41,789 nt of DNA, from contig NZ_JAEUYX010000012.1 in the NCBI RefSeq assembly GCF_016798225.1, positions 1 to 41,789 on the forward strand, written 5' to 3'. Within the stretch, counting starts at the first letter, position 1. Each line of letters begins with the position of its first letter. Below the pieces are notes generated by a model. The model was not told the origin of the DNA. It saw nothing but the letters and a program-made list of their open reading frames with translations, and did no database searches. The translations under genes were made by a program, and so were the position numbers. This stretch comes from Anaerococcus sp. mt242. GTDB taxonomy: Bacteria > Bacillota > Clostridia > Tissierellales > Peptoniphilaceae. Of this stretch, positions 24,662 to 33,549 are shown piece after piece.

Positions 24662-25005
24662 GTGAAAAAAGAAAAATAGGGAACTTAGGAGAAGAAATCG
24701 TTGCAAAATTTTTAATCGAAAATGGATACGAAATACTCGACCGTAATTACCTAAAGCCCTATGGAGAAATTGATATTGTTGCTATGAAAAATGATATAGT
24801 ATGTTTTGTGGAAGTAAAAGCTAGAAAAAATATAAAATTTGGCTATCCCAGAGAAGCAGTAAACTTTTATAAACAACAACGCATAGCCAAGGCTAGCCAA
24901 ACTTATCTAATTGAGAATAATCTTACAAATTATATAATGAGATTTGATGTTGCAGAAGTATTTACCGAAAGTAGAAAGATAAATTATATTGAAAATGCAT
25001 TCTAA
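24658..25005 (+). CDS. yraN: YraN family (UPF0102) endonuclease-like protein
   Basis: The 115 residues carry the family pattern GNLGEEIVAKFLIENGYEIL, YGEIDIVA and VCFVEVKAR. This is an Asp/Glu-x-Lys arrangement of the restriction-endonuclease-like fold. The function is not established; it commonly neighbours rnhB and dprA. It overlaps dprA by 11 bases. Confidence 0.92.
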   Translation: MSEKRKIGNLGEEIVAKFLIENGYEILDRNYLKPYGEIDIVAMKNDIVCFVEVKARKNIKFGYPREAVNFYKQQRIAKASQTYLIENNLTNYIMRFDVAEVFTESRKINYIENAF

Positions 25006-26086
25006 ATATACAAATAGAGAAATAATTTTATACCTAAACTACATATTTTTGGATAATCGTATCATTTTAAAGATTAATGAAACAATAGGCTTTGATAATT
25101 TTTTTGAGAAAACTAGATTAGATTTTGATTTTTTAACGGATAAATCTTATGAAAAAATATTTAATGCTAAATCCATGGCAGATTTTAAAGAATATCATGA
25201 AAAAGTTATTAAATATGGCTATAACTACGTAACTATTTTAGATGAAGATTATCCAGAAAACCTTAGATATATTGAAGATAGACCTTCTATATTATTTTAT
25301 AAAGGTGAACTAGATCACGAAAAAGATAAAAACTCCATTGCCTTTGTTGGCGCACGTAAATGCACTGATTACGGCAAATGGGCTTGTAAAACTTTAAGCC
25401 AGGGAGTTTCATCAGCTGGAATTACAACGGTATCTGGACTTGCCTATGGTATAGATGCAGTTTGCCACAAATCCACACTAGAAGTATCTGGTAGGACCAT
25501 AGGTATAATCGGTTGTGGAATAGATAAGATATATCCTAAACAAAACCGTAATTTATATCAAGAACTAGAAAATAAGGGACTTATATTATCAGAATTCCCC
25601 CTAGGAACTGAACCAAAACCTTATAATTTCCCAAGAAGAAATAGAATTATATCCGGTATTTCGCTTGCAACAGTAGTTATTGAAGCAAAAGAAAAATCTG
25701 GAACCATGATTACAACTAGGTGTGCTTTAGAGCAAGGCAAAGAAGTCTTTGCAGTGCCTGGAAATATAAATTCTATTTATTCTAAGGGTACAAATAAACT
25801 TATCCAAGAGGGTAGCAAATTAATTACAAGTGCTGATGATATCCTAGAAGAACTTGATTATCTATTGGATATAAATCAAATAAAATCAATTACTGATTAC
25901 TCATCACTTGCAAATGATGAGCTAGAAATAGTAAGATATATCGAAGAAAATCCAAATACTACTGCAGACTTACTTGCAGCAAATTTATCATATAATATAG
26001 ATGAAATTAATTATCTTTTAACATCGCTCGAACTTAGAGATTATATAGAAAATATTGGAAATAATGAATTTACAACAAAGAGGTGA
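24995..26086 (+). CDS. dprA: DNA-processing protein DprA
   Basis: The protein has about 363 residues from the ATG at 24995; a TTG two codons earlier is possible. The Rossmann core is visible: FVGARKCTDYG, VSGLAYGIDAVCH, IGIIGCGIDKIYP, EFPLGTEP, FPRRNRIISGIS and GTMITTRCALEQGKEVFAVPG. A winged-helix tail follows residue 300. It loads RecA onto incoming single-stranded DNA in natural transformation and is widely conserved. Confidence 0.95.
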   Translation: MHSKYTNREIILYLNYIFLDNRIILKINETIGFDNFFEKTRLDFDFLTDKSYEKIFNAKSMADFKEYHEKVIKYGYNYVTILDEDYPENLRYIEDRPSILFYKGELDHEKDKNSIAFVGARKCTDYGKWACKTLSQGVSSAGITTVSGLAYGIDAVCHKSTLEVSGRTIGIIGCGIDKIYPKQNRNLYQELENKGLILSEFPLGTEPKPYNFPRRNRIISGISLATVVIEAKEKSGTMITTRCALEQGKEVFAVPGNINSIYSKGTNKLIQEGSKLITSADDILEELDYLLDINQIKSITDYSSLANDELEIVRYIEENPNTTADLLAANLSYNIDEINYLLTSLELRDYIENIGNNEFTTKR

Positions 26087-26091
26087 AAAGC

Positions 26092-28146
26092 TTGGCTAAA
26101 AATTTAGTGATAGTAGAATCCCCAACAAAAGCAAGATCGATTGGTAAGATGCTTGGTAGCAATTACAAGGTAATGGCTACAGTCGGGCACTTGCGTGATT
26201 TACCAAAGTCAAAATTTGGTGTAGATATAGAAAATAACTTTGAACCTGAATACATAAAAGTAAGGGGCAGAGCAAAAACTATAAATGAACTTAAAAAAGA
26301 AGCAGATAAGGCGGACAAAGTTTACTTGGCAACTGACCCGGATAGGGAAGGTGAAGCTATAAGCTGGCATTTGGAATATCTATTGGGACTTGATCCAGAT
26401 GATAAAAATCGTGTGGAATTTCATGAAATTACCAAAGAAAATGTAAAAAATGCCATAAAAACTCCAAGGCAAATTGACCAAAATCTAGTAGATGCTCAAC
26501 AAGCTAGAAGGGTTATGGATAGGATAGTAGGTTATGAAATTAGTCCGATTTTGTGGAAGCGAGTAAAATCTGGACTTTCAGCTGGCCGTGTGCAATCAGT
26601 TGCTTTAAAATTAATTGTAGAAAAACAAAAAGAAATAGATGCCTTTGTACCAGAAGAATACTGGACAATCACAGCTGACCATGATTATGACAATACAAAA
26701 TTTATATCAGAATTTTATGGTAAGCCTAGCAAAAAGGTAAAAATTTCAAACGAGTCTGGGGCTAATAAGGTCTTAGATGCCATAGATAAGGACAATTTTA
26801 AGGTAGTAGAAGTTAAAAAGACCAAAAAATCTCGTAAACCACCAAAACCTTACACAACATCAACACTCCAACAAGATGCTTCAAACAAATTGGGTTATTC
26901 TACAAAATACACCATGCAATTGGCCCAACAACTATTTGAAGGTATAGATGTAGGAGATGGGTCTGTTGGTTTGATTTCTTATATGAGAACTGACGCTACA
27001 AGAATTTCATCAGAAATTGTGGGAGAGTCTTTAAAATATATAAAAGATAAGTACGGAGATAAGTATGCTGGAAAGGGCAATAATCATGGCGGCAAGAAAA
27101 AAGGCAGCCAAGATGCCCACGAAGCCATCCGACCAACATCAATTTTTAGAGATCCTATTTCAGTAAAACCATATTTAACCGATCAACAATATAAGCTTTA
27201 CAAATTGATTTGGACAAGGGTTGTTCAATCGCAAATGACTGATTACGAATACCTATCAACCACAATAAATTTTGATAATAATAACTTGATTTTTAAATCA
27301 AATGGTAAAATCACTATTTTTGAAGGATTTAACAAAATAAGTGGGGGACTTGAAAATGAAAATATCCTCCCAGAGCTTAAAGAGGGAGATGTAATATCTG
27401 CCACAAAAATTAAAAAAGACCAACACTTTACAAATCCACCAGCCAGATATACTGAAGCAAGTCTTGTAAAAGTCCTTGAAGAATTTGGCATTGGCCGTCC
27501 TTCAACTTATTCAGCTACGATAAATCAAATTGTAAATAGAAACTATGTAGAATACGAGGGCAGATCCATTTATCCAACAGAACTTGGTTTTACGGTAAAT
27601 GACTTTTTACAAGAAAATTTTGATGACATAATAAATGTAGTATTTACCGCAGATATGGAAGACCAACTAGATAAGATTGCCGAACATAAAATCTATTGGA
27701 AAGATGTATTGGGCAATTTTTATACTGGTTTTGAAAAAGACATGAAAAATGTCAAAAAAGATGATACAGATTATAAGGTCAAAGATGAAGTTTTGGATGA
27801 AAAATGTCCAAAATGCGGCCATGCACTTGCTATCAAACACGGTAGAAATGGTAAATTTATTGGTTGTACCAATTTCCCAGAATGTGACTTTACAAAATCA
27901 ATCGTAAAAACTACTGGGGTTACTTGTCCAAAATGTAAAACTGGAGAAATTATCGAAAAAGTCAGCAAAAAAGGTAAAAGATTTTATGCCTGTGACAACT
28001 ATCCAAAATGTGAATATGCAGTATGGGATCCACCAACAGGTGAAACTTGCCCAGAATGTGGCGACCTTTTAGTTCATAAGAAAAATAGAAAAGTCGATGA
28101 GATAAGATGTGCTAACTGTGATTATATAAAAGAAAAGAAGAGATGA
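26092..28146 (+). CDS. topA: DNA topoisomerase I (type IA)
   Basis: The protein has about 684 residues. The TOPRIM domain shows LVIVESPTKARSIGKML and ATDPDREGEAISWHL, and the active Tyr lies in ISYMRTDATRIS. Three C-terminal zinc ribbons begin at CPKCGHAL, CPKCKTGE and CPECGDLL. A GTG at 26083 is in frame, but AAAGAGGTG is better placed as the ribosome site for TTG at 26092, giving MAKNLVIVESP. It relaxes negative supercoils. It is last of the rbgA-topA run. Confidence 0.95.
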   Translation: MAKNLVIVESPTKARSIGKMLGSNYKVMATVGHLRDLPKSKFGVDIENNFEPEYIKVRGRAKTINELKKEADKADKVYLATDPDREGEAISWHLEYLLGLDPDDKNRVEFHEITKENVKNAIKTPRQIDQNLVDAQQARRVMDRIVGYEISPILWKRVKSGLSAGRVQSVALKLIVEKQKEIDAFVPEEYWTITADHDYDNTKFISEFYGKPSKKVKISNESGANKVLDAIDKDNFKVVEVKKTKKSRKPPKPYTTSTLQQDASNKLGYSTKYTMQLAQQLFEGIDVGDGSVGLISYMRTDATRISSEIVGESLKYIKDKYGDKYAGKGNNHGGKKKGSQDAHEAIRPTSIFRDPISVKPYLTDQQYKLYKLIWTRVVQSQMTDYEYLSTTINFDNNNLIFKSNGKITIFEGFNKISGGLENENILPELKEGDVISATKIKKDQHFTNPPARYTEASLVKVLEEFGIGRPSTYSATINQIVNRNYVEYEGRSIYPTELGFTVNDFLQENFDDIINVVFTADMEDQLDKIAEHKIYWKDVLGNFYTGFEKDMKNVKKDDTDYKVKDEVLDEKCPKCGHALAIKHGRNGKFIGCTNFPECDFTKSIVKTTGVTCPKCKTGEIIEKVSKKGKRFYACDNYPKCEYAVWDPPTGETCPECGDLLVHKKNRKVDEIRCANCDYIKEKKR

Positions 28147-28167
28147 GAATAATTTCTCATCTCTTTT
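28138..28167. terminator. terminator overlapping topA stop
   Basis: AAGAGATGAGAA pairs with TTCTCATCTCTT around a four-base loop and is followed by TTTTAATTT. It lies between topA and a convergent gene. Confidence 0.85.
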
Positions 28168-28170
28168 AAT

Positions 28171-28851
28171 TTAAAATCTTACATCTATTTTTTTTATTAC
28201 ATAAAATCTAAATGCTTGGCTGATAATTACTAGTAGAAGGCTTAACCATAAGCTATTATTAAAAGCATTAACGATTATGGAACTTGAGTTAAATGTGATT
28301 GAAAGTGCAAGTCCTATAACACATCCAATAATTGGGTTTACTTTTAGTAAGTAGGAAATAACTGATGCAATTACTGTTATGCTTAAAAAATTTAAAACAA
28401 ATTTCAATAATGCTTCATTTAAAGATAAGTTCATAATTGTCTTACTTAGAGATTCTTCCTCAAAACCAGGACTATTAATATATACTCCCACTATAAAATC
28501 TACGATAAGCTTTAATATTATTATTGCTATTATTGAGATAATAATATCCTTTAAAAGCAATCCCCAGGCAATATCTTCTCTTTTATTTCCTAGTTTGCTA
28601 GCAGTTGGGAGAATATCACCCATGGATTGGGCTTGTGACATAGCTACTATAACAACTATGGCTACTATCATCATTCCGCTTAAAATCAATAAAATTGTAT
28701 TAAATCCACTAGTTCCGCTATCCTTCATGATTTCTTGGCCTAAACCAAAGTATAATACCAAACTGCCGAATATAATACCAATTAAGGCACCTACTAGCCC
28801 TCTTAAATCTAGCCTCAAAGAAGCTTTTATAACTTTTGTAATTCCATTCAT
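28171..28851 (-). CDS. ABC transporter permease of GntR-controlled operon
   Basis: This 226-residue protein has six hydrophobic helices. The N-terminus, MNGITKVIKASLRLDLRG, is the cytosolic lead helix common to ABC2-type permeases of YtrA-GntR operons. It is last of three genes (GntR, ATPase, permease), one base from the ATPase stop. The substrate is unknown; related systems export antimicrobial or amphipathic peptides, or respond to cell-wall antibiotics. Confidence 0.75.
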   Translation of the reverse strand: MNGITKVIKASLRLDLRGLVGALIGIIFGSLVLYFGLGQEIMKDSGTSGFNTILLILSGMMIVAIVVIVAMSQAQSMGDILPTASKLGNKREDIAWGLLLKDIIISIIAIIILKLIVDFIVGVYINSPGFEEESLSKTIMNLSLNEALLKFVLNFLSITVIASVISYLLKVNPIIGCVIGLALSITFNSSSIIVNAFNNSLWLSLLLVIISQAFRFYVIKKIDVRF

Positions 28852-28852
28852 A

Positions 28853-29713
28853 TTAAACCTCCATATTTAATGACTTAAATAACTCATCAAGTGGCATTGG
28901 CTGAACGAGAGCTTTTGCCCTCAAGTTTTCAAGTTCAGCTCTAGTAAATCGATCATAAACATATGCTATAACTTGTCCGCCTATATTTTTTGTATGTATG
29001 ACATTTTTATCATCTAGTAAGCTAGAATCATTAGGATTTAGAGTTATTTTTAGAGAATTTTCTGACAATGCTTCTATAGAATCGTTGATTATAATTTTTT
29101 GACCCTTTAAAATTATCACATCATCTGCAATTTTTTCTATGTCATTTAAAATATGTGATGAAAGGATAATGGTTGAATTGTCACTATCTTGGTAGGTTAA
29201 AATCTTATTGTAAAGAATATCTTTATTTATTTCATCAAGTCCAGTAGCTGGTTCGTCTAGAAATAGATATTTTGCTCCAGATGATAGGCCAATTATTGTC
29301 CTAAATAGAGATTTATTACCAAACGAAAGCTTATCATATCTTTTCTTTTTATCAATATTAAACAAACTCATCAATTCGTCAAATCTTTTCTGATTAAAAT
29401 TAGGGGATAGACTTTTAAAACTGCTAAGTAAAGTTTTTATTTTTTCACCATTTTGATTTTCAGTTATAAAATCATCGCTGATTATTGCTATGCTTTCCTT
29501 AAATGATTTATCATTTTTAATGTCAACACCATTAATTTTTACATTGCCCTCATACTCACATATTTGATTTGATAGGATCTTCATCAAGGTAGTTTTACCT
29601 ACACCATTTCTGCCCACAAGTCCATAAATTTTTCCATTTTCTAAAGTTAAATTTATTCGATCAAGGACTAGTTTATCCTTATAGGATTTTTTTAGATTTC
29701 TAACTTCAATCAT
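28853..29713 (-). CDS. ABC transporter ATP-binding protein
   Basis: The 286 residues contain Walker A GRNGVGKTT, a signature-like LSFGNKSLFR that is degenerate (LSGGQ expected), Walker B YLFLDEP and a switch His in ILSSHI. A frame opens further upstream, but AAGGAG before the ATG at 29713 sets the start, which overlaps the GntR gene by eight bases. It is the partner of the permease at 28171. Confidence 0.85.
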   Translation of the reverse strand: MIEVRNLKKSYKDKLVLDRINLTLENGKIYGLVGRNGVGKTTLMKILSNQICEYEGNVKINGVDIKNDKSFKESIAIISDDFITENQNGEKIKTLLSSFKSLSPNFNQKRFDELMSLFNIDKKKRYDKLSFGNKSLFRTIIGLSSGAKYLFLDEPATGLDEINKDILYNKILTYQDSDNSTIILSSHILNDIEKIADDVIILKGQKIIINDSIEALSENSLKITLNPNDSSLLDDKNVIHTKNIGGQVIAYVYDRFTRAELENLRAKALVQPMPLDELFKSLNMEV

Positions 29714-30074
29714 TAGATAGCTCCTTATAATTTTTCTCAATTTCTGCAATCAACTCATCTTGACTTATGCCTAACATTTGAATATTTTTTATCAAATCTG
29801 GTAGGATATTGGTCAAATATTCATTTTTTCTTTTTTCACTAATAATTTTTTTTGCATCACTTGTTACAAACATGCCCATTCCTCTTTTTTTGTAAAGTAT
29901 TCCTTCATCAACCAAAATATTAAGTCCTTTCCTAGCCGTAGCTGGATTTATACCATATATATTAGCAAAATCCGTCGTAGAAGGGGATTGGTCTTCTGGA
30001 TTTAAAAGTTCATCTAGGATTTGATTTTCTACCATTTCTGCTACTTGTTCAAAAATAAGTTTATTAGAATCCAT
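29706..30074 (-). CDS. YtrA-subfamily GntR transcriptional regulator
   Basis: The 122-residue protein has a GntR winged helix (PSTTDFANIYGINPATARKG, then LVDEGILYKKRGMGMFV) and only a short helical C-terminus, as in YtrA-type regulators that control adjacent ABC transporters. AAGGAGG lies eight bases before the ATG. A 24-bp palindrome just upstream (30093-30116) is its likely operator, implying autorepression of the operon. Confidence 0.88.
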   Translation of the reverse strand: MDSNKLIFEQVAEMVENQILDELLNPEDQSPSTTDFANIYGINPATARKGLNILVDEGILYKKRGMGMFVTSDAKKIISEKRKNEYLTNILPDLIKNIQMLGISQDELIAEIEKNYKELSND

Positions 30075-30092
30075 TCATACAGCCTCCTTATC

Positions 30093-30116
30093 AGTTAGTT
30101 ACTTAAGTGACTAACT
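30093..30116. promoter_or_regulatory. 24-bp palindromic operator for GntR regulator
   Basis: AGTTAGTTACTT pairs with AAGTGACTAACT (one mismatch), 19 bases upstream of the GntR start codon on the minus strand. Confidence 0.7.
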
Positions 30117-30165
30117 AACTTAATTTAATTATAGCATCTCATTTTTAATTGTCAACTTATTTTTG

Positions 30166-30205
30166 CAAAAAAAAAAAGAACTATCTTTATTGATAGTTCT
30201 TTTTA
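30166..30205 (-). terminator. terminator of second GntR/ABC operon
   Basis: AGAACTATC (30177-30185) pairs with GATAGTTCT (30192-30200). The A-run at 30166-30177 is the U-tract on the minus strand. Confidence 0.85.
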
Positions 30206-30376
30206 TAAATTATCATTATCAATTTTACTCACAATAATTAATATAAGGCCAATCCCCAGTGATGATAATTGAATAATTCCATTTATAGGAATTATGTGGA
30301 GTATTCCTAGAATGGCTCCCGAGATTGCTATAAATTTACCTACAAAATTTAAATTTTTTCTTGATTTATCATCCAT
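30203..30376 (-). CDS. small two-helix membrane protein
   Basis: This 57-residue gene starts at ATG 30376, with AAAAAGGAG seven bases before it, and ends at TAA just before the terminator stem. It reads MDDKSRKNLNFVGKF, then two hydrophobic stretches, FIAISGAILGILHIIPI and LSSLGIGLILIIVSK. It is the last gene of the GntR/ATPase/permease operon, its ribosome site lying in the end of the permease gene. The function is unknown; an accessory or immunity-type membrane protein is possible. Confidence 0.7.
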   Translation of the reverse strand: MDDKSRKNLNFVGKFIAISGAILGILHIIPINGIIQLSSLGIGLILIIVSKIDNDNL

Positions 30377-30380
30377 TTTT

Positions 30381-31028
30381 CTACTCCTTTTTCTTAACGA
30401 TATTATTTGAAATCGTAAATGAGATATATCCTACTAATATGCTTACTAATAAAAAAGTTATGATAGAGACCCATATATTACTTTTGAGATAGCCAATAAT
30501 TTCTATTAGATTATTTGATACATCTGTGTATATATATAATGAAGCTCCTAAAACATAAAATATAACAGGAATTATAGAAAATAATCTAACCTTAATAGTG
30601 CCGTATCTATAATACAAAGGAAGTTGTAGTGAGATTAATATCACATAGAAAATCATACCTAATATGATAGCACAAATTATTTCTTCTGAGCTTGAAACTG
30701 TTTTTTTAATAATTAGTACTAATATTAATCTTAGACATACGCTAAGTATAATTCCAATAAAACCAATTATTATCATCAAACCATATCTTGAACTAATAAA
30801 GTCATTTGTTGATACAGGAAGTGATCCATAAAATTTATCTAGATTTTCATTTGTATCAACTTCAAATGGGAGGGATGTTAGTTTCATAGCCATAAGTGTA
30901 GCTGCTAATAAAGCAGAAAATATTATGCTACTTGATTGTATGGTCATAATTGATGCTATTAACATATAATATAAAATTGGCAAAAGATATGATTTTATTA
31001 AATGCCACTGAATTTTAATTGTAGACAT
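30381..31028 (-). CDS. ABC-2 type permease, second GntR-controlled operon
   Basis: This 215-residue protein has six hydrophobic segments. Between helices 2 and 3 lies ENLDKFYGSLPVSTNDFISSRY, typical of the ABC2 permease family found in PmtB-like transporters. It follows the ATPase gene by 11 bases. The substrate is unknown. Confidence 0.75.
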   Translation of the reverse strand: MSTIKIQWHLIKSYLLPILYYMLIASIMTIQSSSIIFSALLAATLMAMKLTSLPFEVDTNENLDKFYGSLPVSTNDFISSRYGLMIIIGFIGIILSVCLRLILVLIIKKTVSSSEEIICAIILGMIFYVILISLQLPLYYRYGTIKVRLFSIIPVIFYVLGASLYIYTDVSNNLIEIIGYLKSNIWVSIITFLLVSILVGYISFTISNNIVKKKE

Positions 31029-31039
31029 CCTTATCTCCT

Positions 31040-31891
31040 TTATTTATTCTTATTTTTAAAAATCATTATTTCTTCAATACTAGGACTTAATATTTGAAAA
31101 TCATCATTTTTAAAATTCGATATATTTTTTGTTTCAATTAATGATTTAAAGCCATAATTAGAAGTTTCATTAGCTATCATAAATTTTTCTATACCTTGGC
31201 TTAATTTAGATTTTGGTCCTTGTACAATACGGTAATTTTCTAGAAACATATCTTTTGTTCCACTATAATCAATTTTTCCTTTATTTAAATATATGATGTA
31301 GTCAGCTATTTTTTCTAAATCATTGGTAATATGAGTTGAAAATATAACACTATTGCTTTCAGTTTGTACGAATTCTTGTAGTATTTCAAGTAATTCATTG
31401 CGAGATATAGGATCAAGTCCAGAAGTAGGCTCATCAAGTATGAGAGTTTGTGAATTATGAGCTAGGGCAACTGCTAGCATCAATTTCATTTGCATGCCTT
31501 TTGATAAGGAAGATATAGTTTTTTCTTTATCAAGATCAAATATATCAAGGTAATCCATATATTTTTTATGAGACCAGTGATTATAATATGGACTTATAGC
31601 TTCTTCTAGTGTTTCAGGTGTCCAAAAGGAGGGAAAAAAGTTTGAATCAAGTACGATCCCAATTTTATCCTTATAAATGAAACTTTCGTCATTTATTTTA
31701 TTATCATCCACATATATAGAACCACTTTCAGTTTTTATAATATTTAAGATAGAATTAATTAAGGTGGTTTTACCGGCACCATTTCCACCAATAATCCCCG
31801 TTATATAACCCTTTGGAAAAACTGTCGATACATTTAATTCGAAATTTTTGTATTGCTTAATTAACTTATCAATTTTTATTAGACTATCCAT
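31040..31891 (-). CDS. ABC transporter ATP-binding protein (PmtA/YtrB-like)
   Basis: The 283 residues contain Walker A GGNGAGKTT, signature LSKGMQMKL (degenerate), Walker B LILDEP with SGLDP, and the switch His in FSTHI. A C-terminal extension after about 215 is family-typical. The arrangement GntR-ATPase-permease matches staphylococcal Pmt and Bacillus Ytr systems. It is eight bases from the GntR gene. Confidence 0.87.
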   Translation of the reverse strand: MDSLIKIDKLIKQYKNFELNVSTVFPKGYITGIIGGNGAGKTTLINSILNIIKTESGSIYVDDNKINDESFIYKDKIGIVLDSNFFPSFWTPETLEEAISPYYNHWSHKKYMDYLDIFDLDKEKTISSLSKGMQMKLMLAVALAHNSQTLILDEPTSGLDPISRNELLEILQEFVQTESNSVIFSTHITNDLEKIADYIIYLNKGKIDYSGTKDMFLENYRIVQGPKSKLSQGIEKFMIANETSNYGFKSLIETKNISNFKNDDFQILSPSIEEIMIFKNKNK

Positions 31892-31899
31892 ATTTTCTC

Positions 31900-32283
31900 C
31901 TAATCATTAATTTCAATCTTATATATCATTTCTAGTAATTGTGTTAAATCTTCTAAATCTAGATTAGAAATATTAGCAAGATTTACAGCTTGGGAAAATA
32001 AGTTTTCGATTTCGCGGATATATTGTTCTTTAACAATGAGTGACTGAGTATCTCCAACAAAAAATCCACTTCCTTGTACCCCTACTATAAATCCTTCACT
32101 TTCAAGTTCAGTATATGCTCTATTTACAGTTAAGATGCTTACCTTTAATTCTTTTGCAAGGCCTCTTAGGGAGGGCAACTGTTCATTGTTTTTTAAATTG
32201 CCTTCTATAATTGCTTTAATTATTTGATTTTTAATTTGAATATAAATTGGATCTTCACTTTGCGCATTTATTAGTATATCCAT
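31900..32283 (-). CDS. GntR-family transcriptional regulator (YtrA-like)
   Basis: The 127-residue regulator contains DPIYIQIKNQIIKAIIEG (start of the GntR wing domain), SLRGLAKELKVSILTVNRAY (helix-turn-helix) and LESEGFIVGVQGSGFFV (wing). The short C-terminal helix is as in YtrA/PmtR. The frame extends upstream to 32340, but ATG 32283 aligns with family starts; AAGGAG is 13 bases away, a long gap. An ACTGT/ACAGT palindrome upstream fits autoregulation. Confidence 0.85.
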   Translation of the reverse strand: MDILINAQSEDPIYIQIKNQIIKAIIEGNLKNNEQLPSLRGLAKELKVSILTVNRAYTELESEGFIVGVQGSGFFVGDTQSLIVKEQYIREIENLFSQAVNLANISNLDLEDLTQLLEMIYKIEIND

Positions 32284-32316
32284 TAAGTTTTTATAACTCC
32301 TTATAATAATTGTATA

Positions 32317-32333
32317 ACTGTATATATAACAGT
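32317..32333. promoter_or_regulatory. ACTGT-N7-ACAGT operator-like palindrome
   Basis: ACTGT and ACAGT are separated by ATATATA, about 35 bases upstream of the GntR start at 32283. It is the candidate operator of the second GntR regulator. Confidence 0.55.
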
Positions 32334-32369
32334 ATAACAAATTTATTTAAATTGTAAAGCAAAATATGG

Positions 32370-32397
32370 CAAAAAAAAGAACCACTTACGTGGTTCT
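32370..32397 (-). terminator. mscL terminator
   Basis: AGAACCAC pairs with GTGGTTCT around TTAC. The A-run at 32371-32378 is the U-tract on the minus strand. Confidence 0.85.
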
Positions 32398-32408
32398 AAT
32401 TAAAAGTC

Positions 32409-32843
32409 TTATTTTACAACTACATTTTCATTATGAATATGTGCATGTTCGTTGTGGTATCCTTCTAGTTCTGATGTACAGTTTGGACATCTTGTTGCAG
32501 AAATATCAATTTCTGTTTTACAGTAAGGACATTCTTTTGTAGTTGGTTTATCGCTAACTGGTTCAATTCTATTCATTGATTTTAATATTAAGAATAGAAC
32601 TAGTGAAATGATTAGGAATGTTATAATAGCGTTAATTAAGTTACCAAATTTAAGTGTTGCACCACCTACATTTACTACTAGGTCTTCAAAATCAACACCT
32701 GCAGTTAATCCTGTAATAATTGGCATTAATAAATCTTCAACAAGTGAATTAACTATTGCTGTGAATGCAGAACCCATGATGATACCAACGGCCATGTCTA
32801 GAACACTACCCTTTTGGATAAAGTTTTTAAATTCTTTCCACAT
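32409..32843 (-). CDS. mscL: large-conductance mechanosensitive channel MscL with zinc-ribbon tail
   Basis: The 144 residues have the N-terminal MWKEFKNFIQKGSVLDMAVGIIMGSAF (amphipathic helix plus TM1), a periplasmic-side loop and TM2 at about 68-90. After TM2 comes a cytosolic extension with CPYC and CPNC (a four-Cys zinc ribbon) and a His-rich end with HNEHAHIHNEN. The channel opens under membrane tension in hypo-osmotic shock. Zinc-ribbon tails occur in some Firmicute MscLs. It is monocistronic. Confidence 0.95.
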   Translation of the reverse strand: MWKEFKNFIQKGSVLDMAVGIIMGSAFTAIVNSLVEDLLMPIITGLTAGVDFEDLVVNVGGATLKFGNLINAIITFLIISLVLFLILKSMNRIEPVSDKPTTKECPYCKTEIDISATRCPNCTSELEGYHNEHAHIHNENVVVK

Positions 32844-32969
32844 AATATTTCTCCTTTCAGAAATTTCTCAAATGACACTATTATTATACCTAAATTAGGA
32901 TTTAATAAACATTATTTTTTATTTGACTAATATAAATAATTTTTATAAGATAAAGTTACAGAGGTTATT

Positions 32970-33548
32970 ATGAAAAATTTATTGGTTGATGATGAGTTTT
33001 ATGATAAAATTAAAAATTATGCTGTCCTGATTCCAATTATAGAAGTGGATGGCAAAGACCATATACTTTTTGAAGTAAGATCTAAAAATATTCCCCAGCC
33101 AGGAGAAGTGAGTTTTCCAGGTGGGAGAGTAGAAATGGGAGAGACTTTTGAACAAGCGGCTGTAAGAGAAACTATGGAAGAGTTATTGCTTGATTATGAA
33201 GATATTGAGTATCAAGGATATTCTTCTATGATTTTAAATACATCTTATATGCATGTTAAATCTTTTTATGGCAGAATACATAAAAAAATCGAAGAAATAA
33301 AGTATAATGAGGAAGTAGAAAAAATTTTTGCAGTTGATATCGACTATTTAAAAGAACATAGACCAAAAGTTTATCACACTCCATCAAGGTGGGAATTCCC
33401 AGATGATTTTCCATTTGATAAAATACCAAATGGCAGAGAATATAAATTTTGGACTGGATTTAATGATATTTATTTTTATGATACAGAGCCTGTAATATGG
33501 GGATTAACTGCAAAGCTACTAAATAATTATATAGAAAGTTTAGATTAA
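32970..33548 (+). CDS. Nudix hydrolase (CoA pyrophosphatase-like)
   Basis: The 192 residues contain a Nudix box beginning at about Gly52: GRVEMGETFEQAAVRETMEEL, with Glu58, Arg66, Glu67, Glu70 and Glu71 present. The usual box Gly after EE is Leu. Upstream, IPQPGEVSFPGG matches the extra motif of CoA-pyrophosphatases (NudL/YeaB type). It would hydrolyse a nucleoside-diphosphate-linked compound with Mg2+. It overlaps nothing but sits two bases before the next gene. Confidence 0.85.
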   Translation: MKNLLVDDEFYDKIKNYAVLIPIIEVDGKDHILFEVRSKNIPQPGEVSFPGGRVEMGETFEQAAVRETMEELLLDYEDIEYQGYSSMILNTSYMHVKSFYGRIHKKIEEIKYNEEVEKIFAVDIDYLKEHRPKVYHTPSRWEFPDDFPFDKIPNGREYKFWTGFNDIYFYDTEPVIWGLTAKLLNNYIESLD

Positions 33549-33549
33549 T

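Noticed and set aside
28379-28870. 163-codon plus-strand frame opposite the ABC permease
   Set aside because: The minus-strand frame has helices, an operon context and a ribosome site; this frame is its mirror image.
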